Of a stretch of DNA of 18,789 nt, positions 17,540 through 18,789 are shown one piece after another (the first letter of the stretch is position 1; each line of letters begins with the position of its first letter). The stretch comes from Hyphochytrium catenoides (lineage: Eukaryota; Sar; Hyphochytriomycetes; Hyphochytriales; Hyphochytriaceae), in the NCBI GenBank assembly GCA_900088475.1, contig FLMG01001496.1, forward strand, positions 1-18,789, in the 5' to 3' direction. The notes under the pieces are model-generated. The model had not been told where the DNA came from, did not search any database, and saw nothing but the letters and a program-made list of their open reading frames with translations. The translations under genes were made by a program, and so were the position numbers.

Positions 17540-18789
17540 TGCTTGCACTGACAACAGTTCAGAATATTAGGCTCTTTGTCCTCCTGCATCACTTGCCGTC
17601 TTCGTCGAGCGCTAGTGTGTAGATCCGGGTATTGCTTAGAAGTTTTTGTCCTTCTCATGCCCACTCTTGACATAATAACAGCCTCTCCTAGATAAGGTAT
17701 TGACACAAAGCTGAGTTCAGAGCATCCATAAGTTATGGTTGATTAGTAAAGAGCCTGTGGTGATATTTCTAATACCTAATCCCAGCTACCCATTCTCAAA
17801 GCAATGCTTGGACCGAGCTGTATCAGAAGAGAGACGAGATTATATGGACATTATTATCTGCTTTTCAATAATGACACGCCCTTTTGGGGGGAAGAAACTC
17901 CTGGTAAAGGAGTCGTCATGGCCTCTACACAGTACCAGCAGAGGCTGTGAGGCTGTAAGTATCGACAGCACAATAGTCAAGCTTTTTACGTAAGCAATGT
18001 ATGACGGCTTGTTCCCTGTACCTTTCACCTGCGAGTGTGTTGACTAAGCCCAACAGCGCATTTACCTCCTCACACAGGGAAGAAGTGCCGGGAGGGGTGC
18101 TCTCATCATACTTTTCAAGAGGACACACTAAAGTTGCCAAACGTCCGTATCACTGCCTGCAGTATCACCGCCAAGAGGAGCAGTTCTACGCAGTTCTAGT
18201 GTTCTACGGTGGGTATGCCTTATGCCTCTTTTACAAGTGTTAACTACCCGAAGATTGGTCTATGGTGAGGACTCTTGCCTCTACATAATCAGAACAGCAG
18301 GAGGAATGAGAAGGCGCTTGTGCAGAAAGGATCAAGTTCAAGTCAACAAACCCTGGATATCTAGTACTCGTATAACTGAGGTTCAAACTGCAGAAAGAGA
18401 CTGCAAGGCTCCAATCCTCCCCACAATTTCCTTCCGACCGAGCGAAGAAAGAATCAAGGGAGTCTCTGATGATAGCATAAGCACAATAAAGCCATAAGAG
18501 GAGAGCTCTGAAGCTGCTGAACCGGACATTACACCTCTTCAAGTCCACTTGCTCCTCATGTGGACAGATCAAACAACAGTGCTGCACTGCTGCTGCGGAT
18601 GTTGAAGTGTGAGCTGCTGGTCCTGCAAGAATCAAGGGGAGGAGGAGATCAAGAAGGAGGAAGTGAGGGAAGCGCTTTGTCTTCTGAGTCCAACCCTTTC
18701 CCCATTCCCACCCCGTCGGCATCGGGCCGGATGCGGACGTTGAGTAGTACCACGACGATGTGTCTGTACAAACTAACGTCCTACAACGA
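17540..18789. other. Region downstream of the GNAT gene without a confident gene
   Basis: The first part is the GNAT 3' flank. A minus-strand frame at about 17927-18140 has a helix-like stretch (LCEEVNALLGLVNTLAGERY) but no ATG at its head and several internal donor-like GT sites; it could be one exon. A 160-codon minus-strand frame at 18240-18722 starts with a hydrophobic stretch and then becomes Cys/Ser-rich without any motif; I do not accept it as a gene. Confidence 0.4.

Noticed and set aside
18240-18722. 160-codon minus-strand frame with a hydrophobic stretch near its start
   Set aside because: The remainder is Cys/Ser-rich with no motif, and the hydrophobic stretch comes from a CTTCCTCC-type pyrimidine run. 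Chance is more likely.
1-18789. tRNA, rRNA and CRISPR search by eye
   Set aside because: No cloverleaf with a matching T-loop, no rRNA-like conserved core and no regularly spaced direct repeats with unique spacers were seen.

Overview
The window is eukaryotic nuclear DNA. The evidence is one gene split by 14 GT-AG introns of about 60-340 bases, a second gene with one intron, an intact eukaryotic-type (class II) glutamine synthetase, long intergenic stretches and GA-rich microsatellites. I see no bacterial operon layout, no ribosome binding sites and no CRISPR. The host cannot be fixed from this sequence alone. An RNase III/PAZ Dicer means an RNAi-competent lineage. The glutamine synthetase signature ([25 protein letters not shown]) reads more like plant, algal or protist enzymes than the usual ascomycete form, so a protist, an alga or an early-diverging fungus-like organism are all possible.

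Layout. 1-2950: no confident gene; two purine-rich GA repeat tracts and a diverged direct repeat. 2951-3561 (+): a small two-exon gene for a Ser-rich protein of unknown function. 3932-10290 (-): a Dicer-like ribonuclease, convergent with the small gene, which I reconstructed as 15 exons and about 1178 residues. 10291-11329: intergenic, holding a perfect 30-bp inverted repeat. 11330-12409 (-): intronless glutamine synthetase. 12410-14828: no gene recognised. 14829-16020 (-): several protein-like open segments with splice-like borders, gene model unresolved. 16355-17539 (+): a protein with two GNAT acetyltransferase domains in the layout of mycothiol synthase MshD. 17540-18789: no confident gene.

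The most unusual object is the Dicer. Both RNase III domains keep their acidic catalytic residues, and the platform/PAZ and C-terminal dsRNA-binding domains are recognisable. The N-terminus is not standard: it begins with an extra dsRNA-binding domain, followed by a shrunken DExD-helicase remnant whose Walker A, DECH and TAS motifs are all replaced. No second helicase lobe is recognisable. This suggests an ATP-independent Dicer in which a dsRBD has taken over substrate engagement. If intron 2 is retained, the same locus would encode a stand-alone dsRBD protein. A 30-bp perfect inverted repeat lies about 0.5 kb upstream of its start.

The other genes (nitrogen assimilation, acetyl transfer) have no visible functional link to RNAi; as usual in eukaryotes, the neighbours appear independent.
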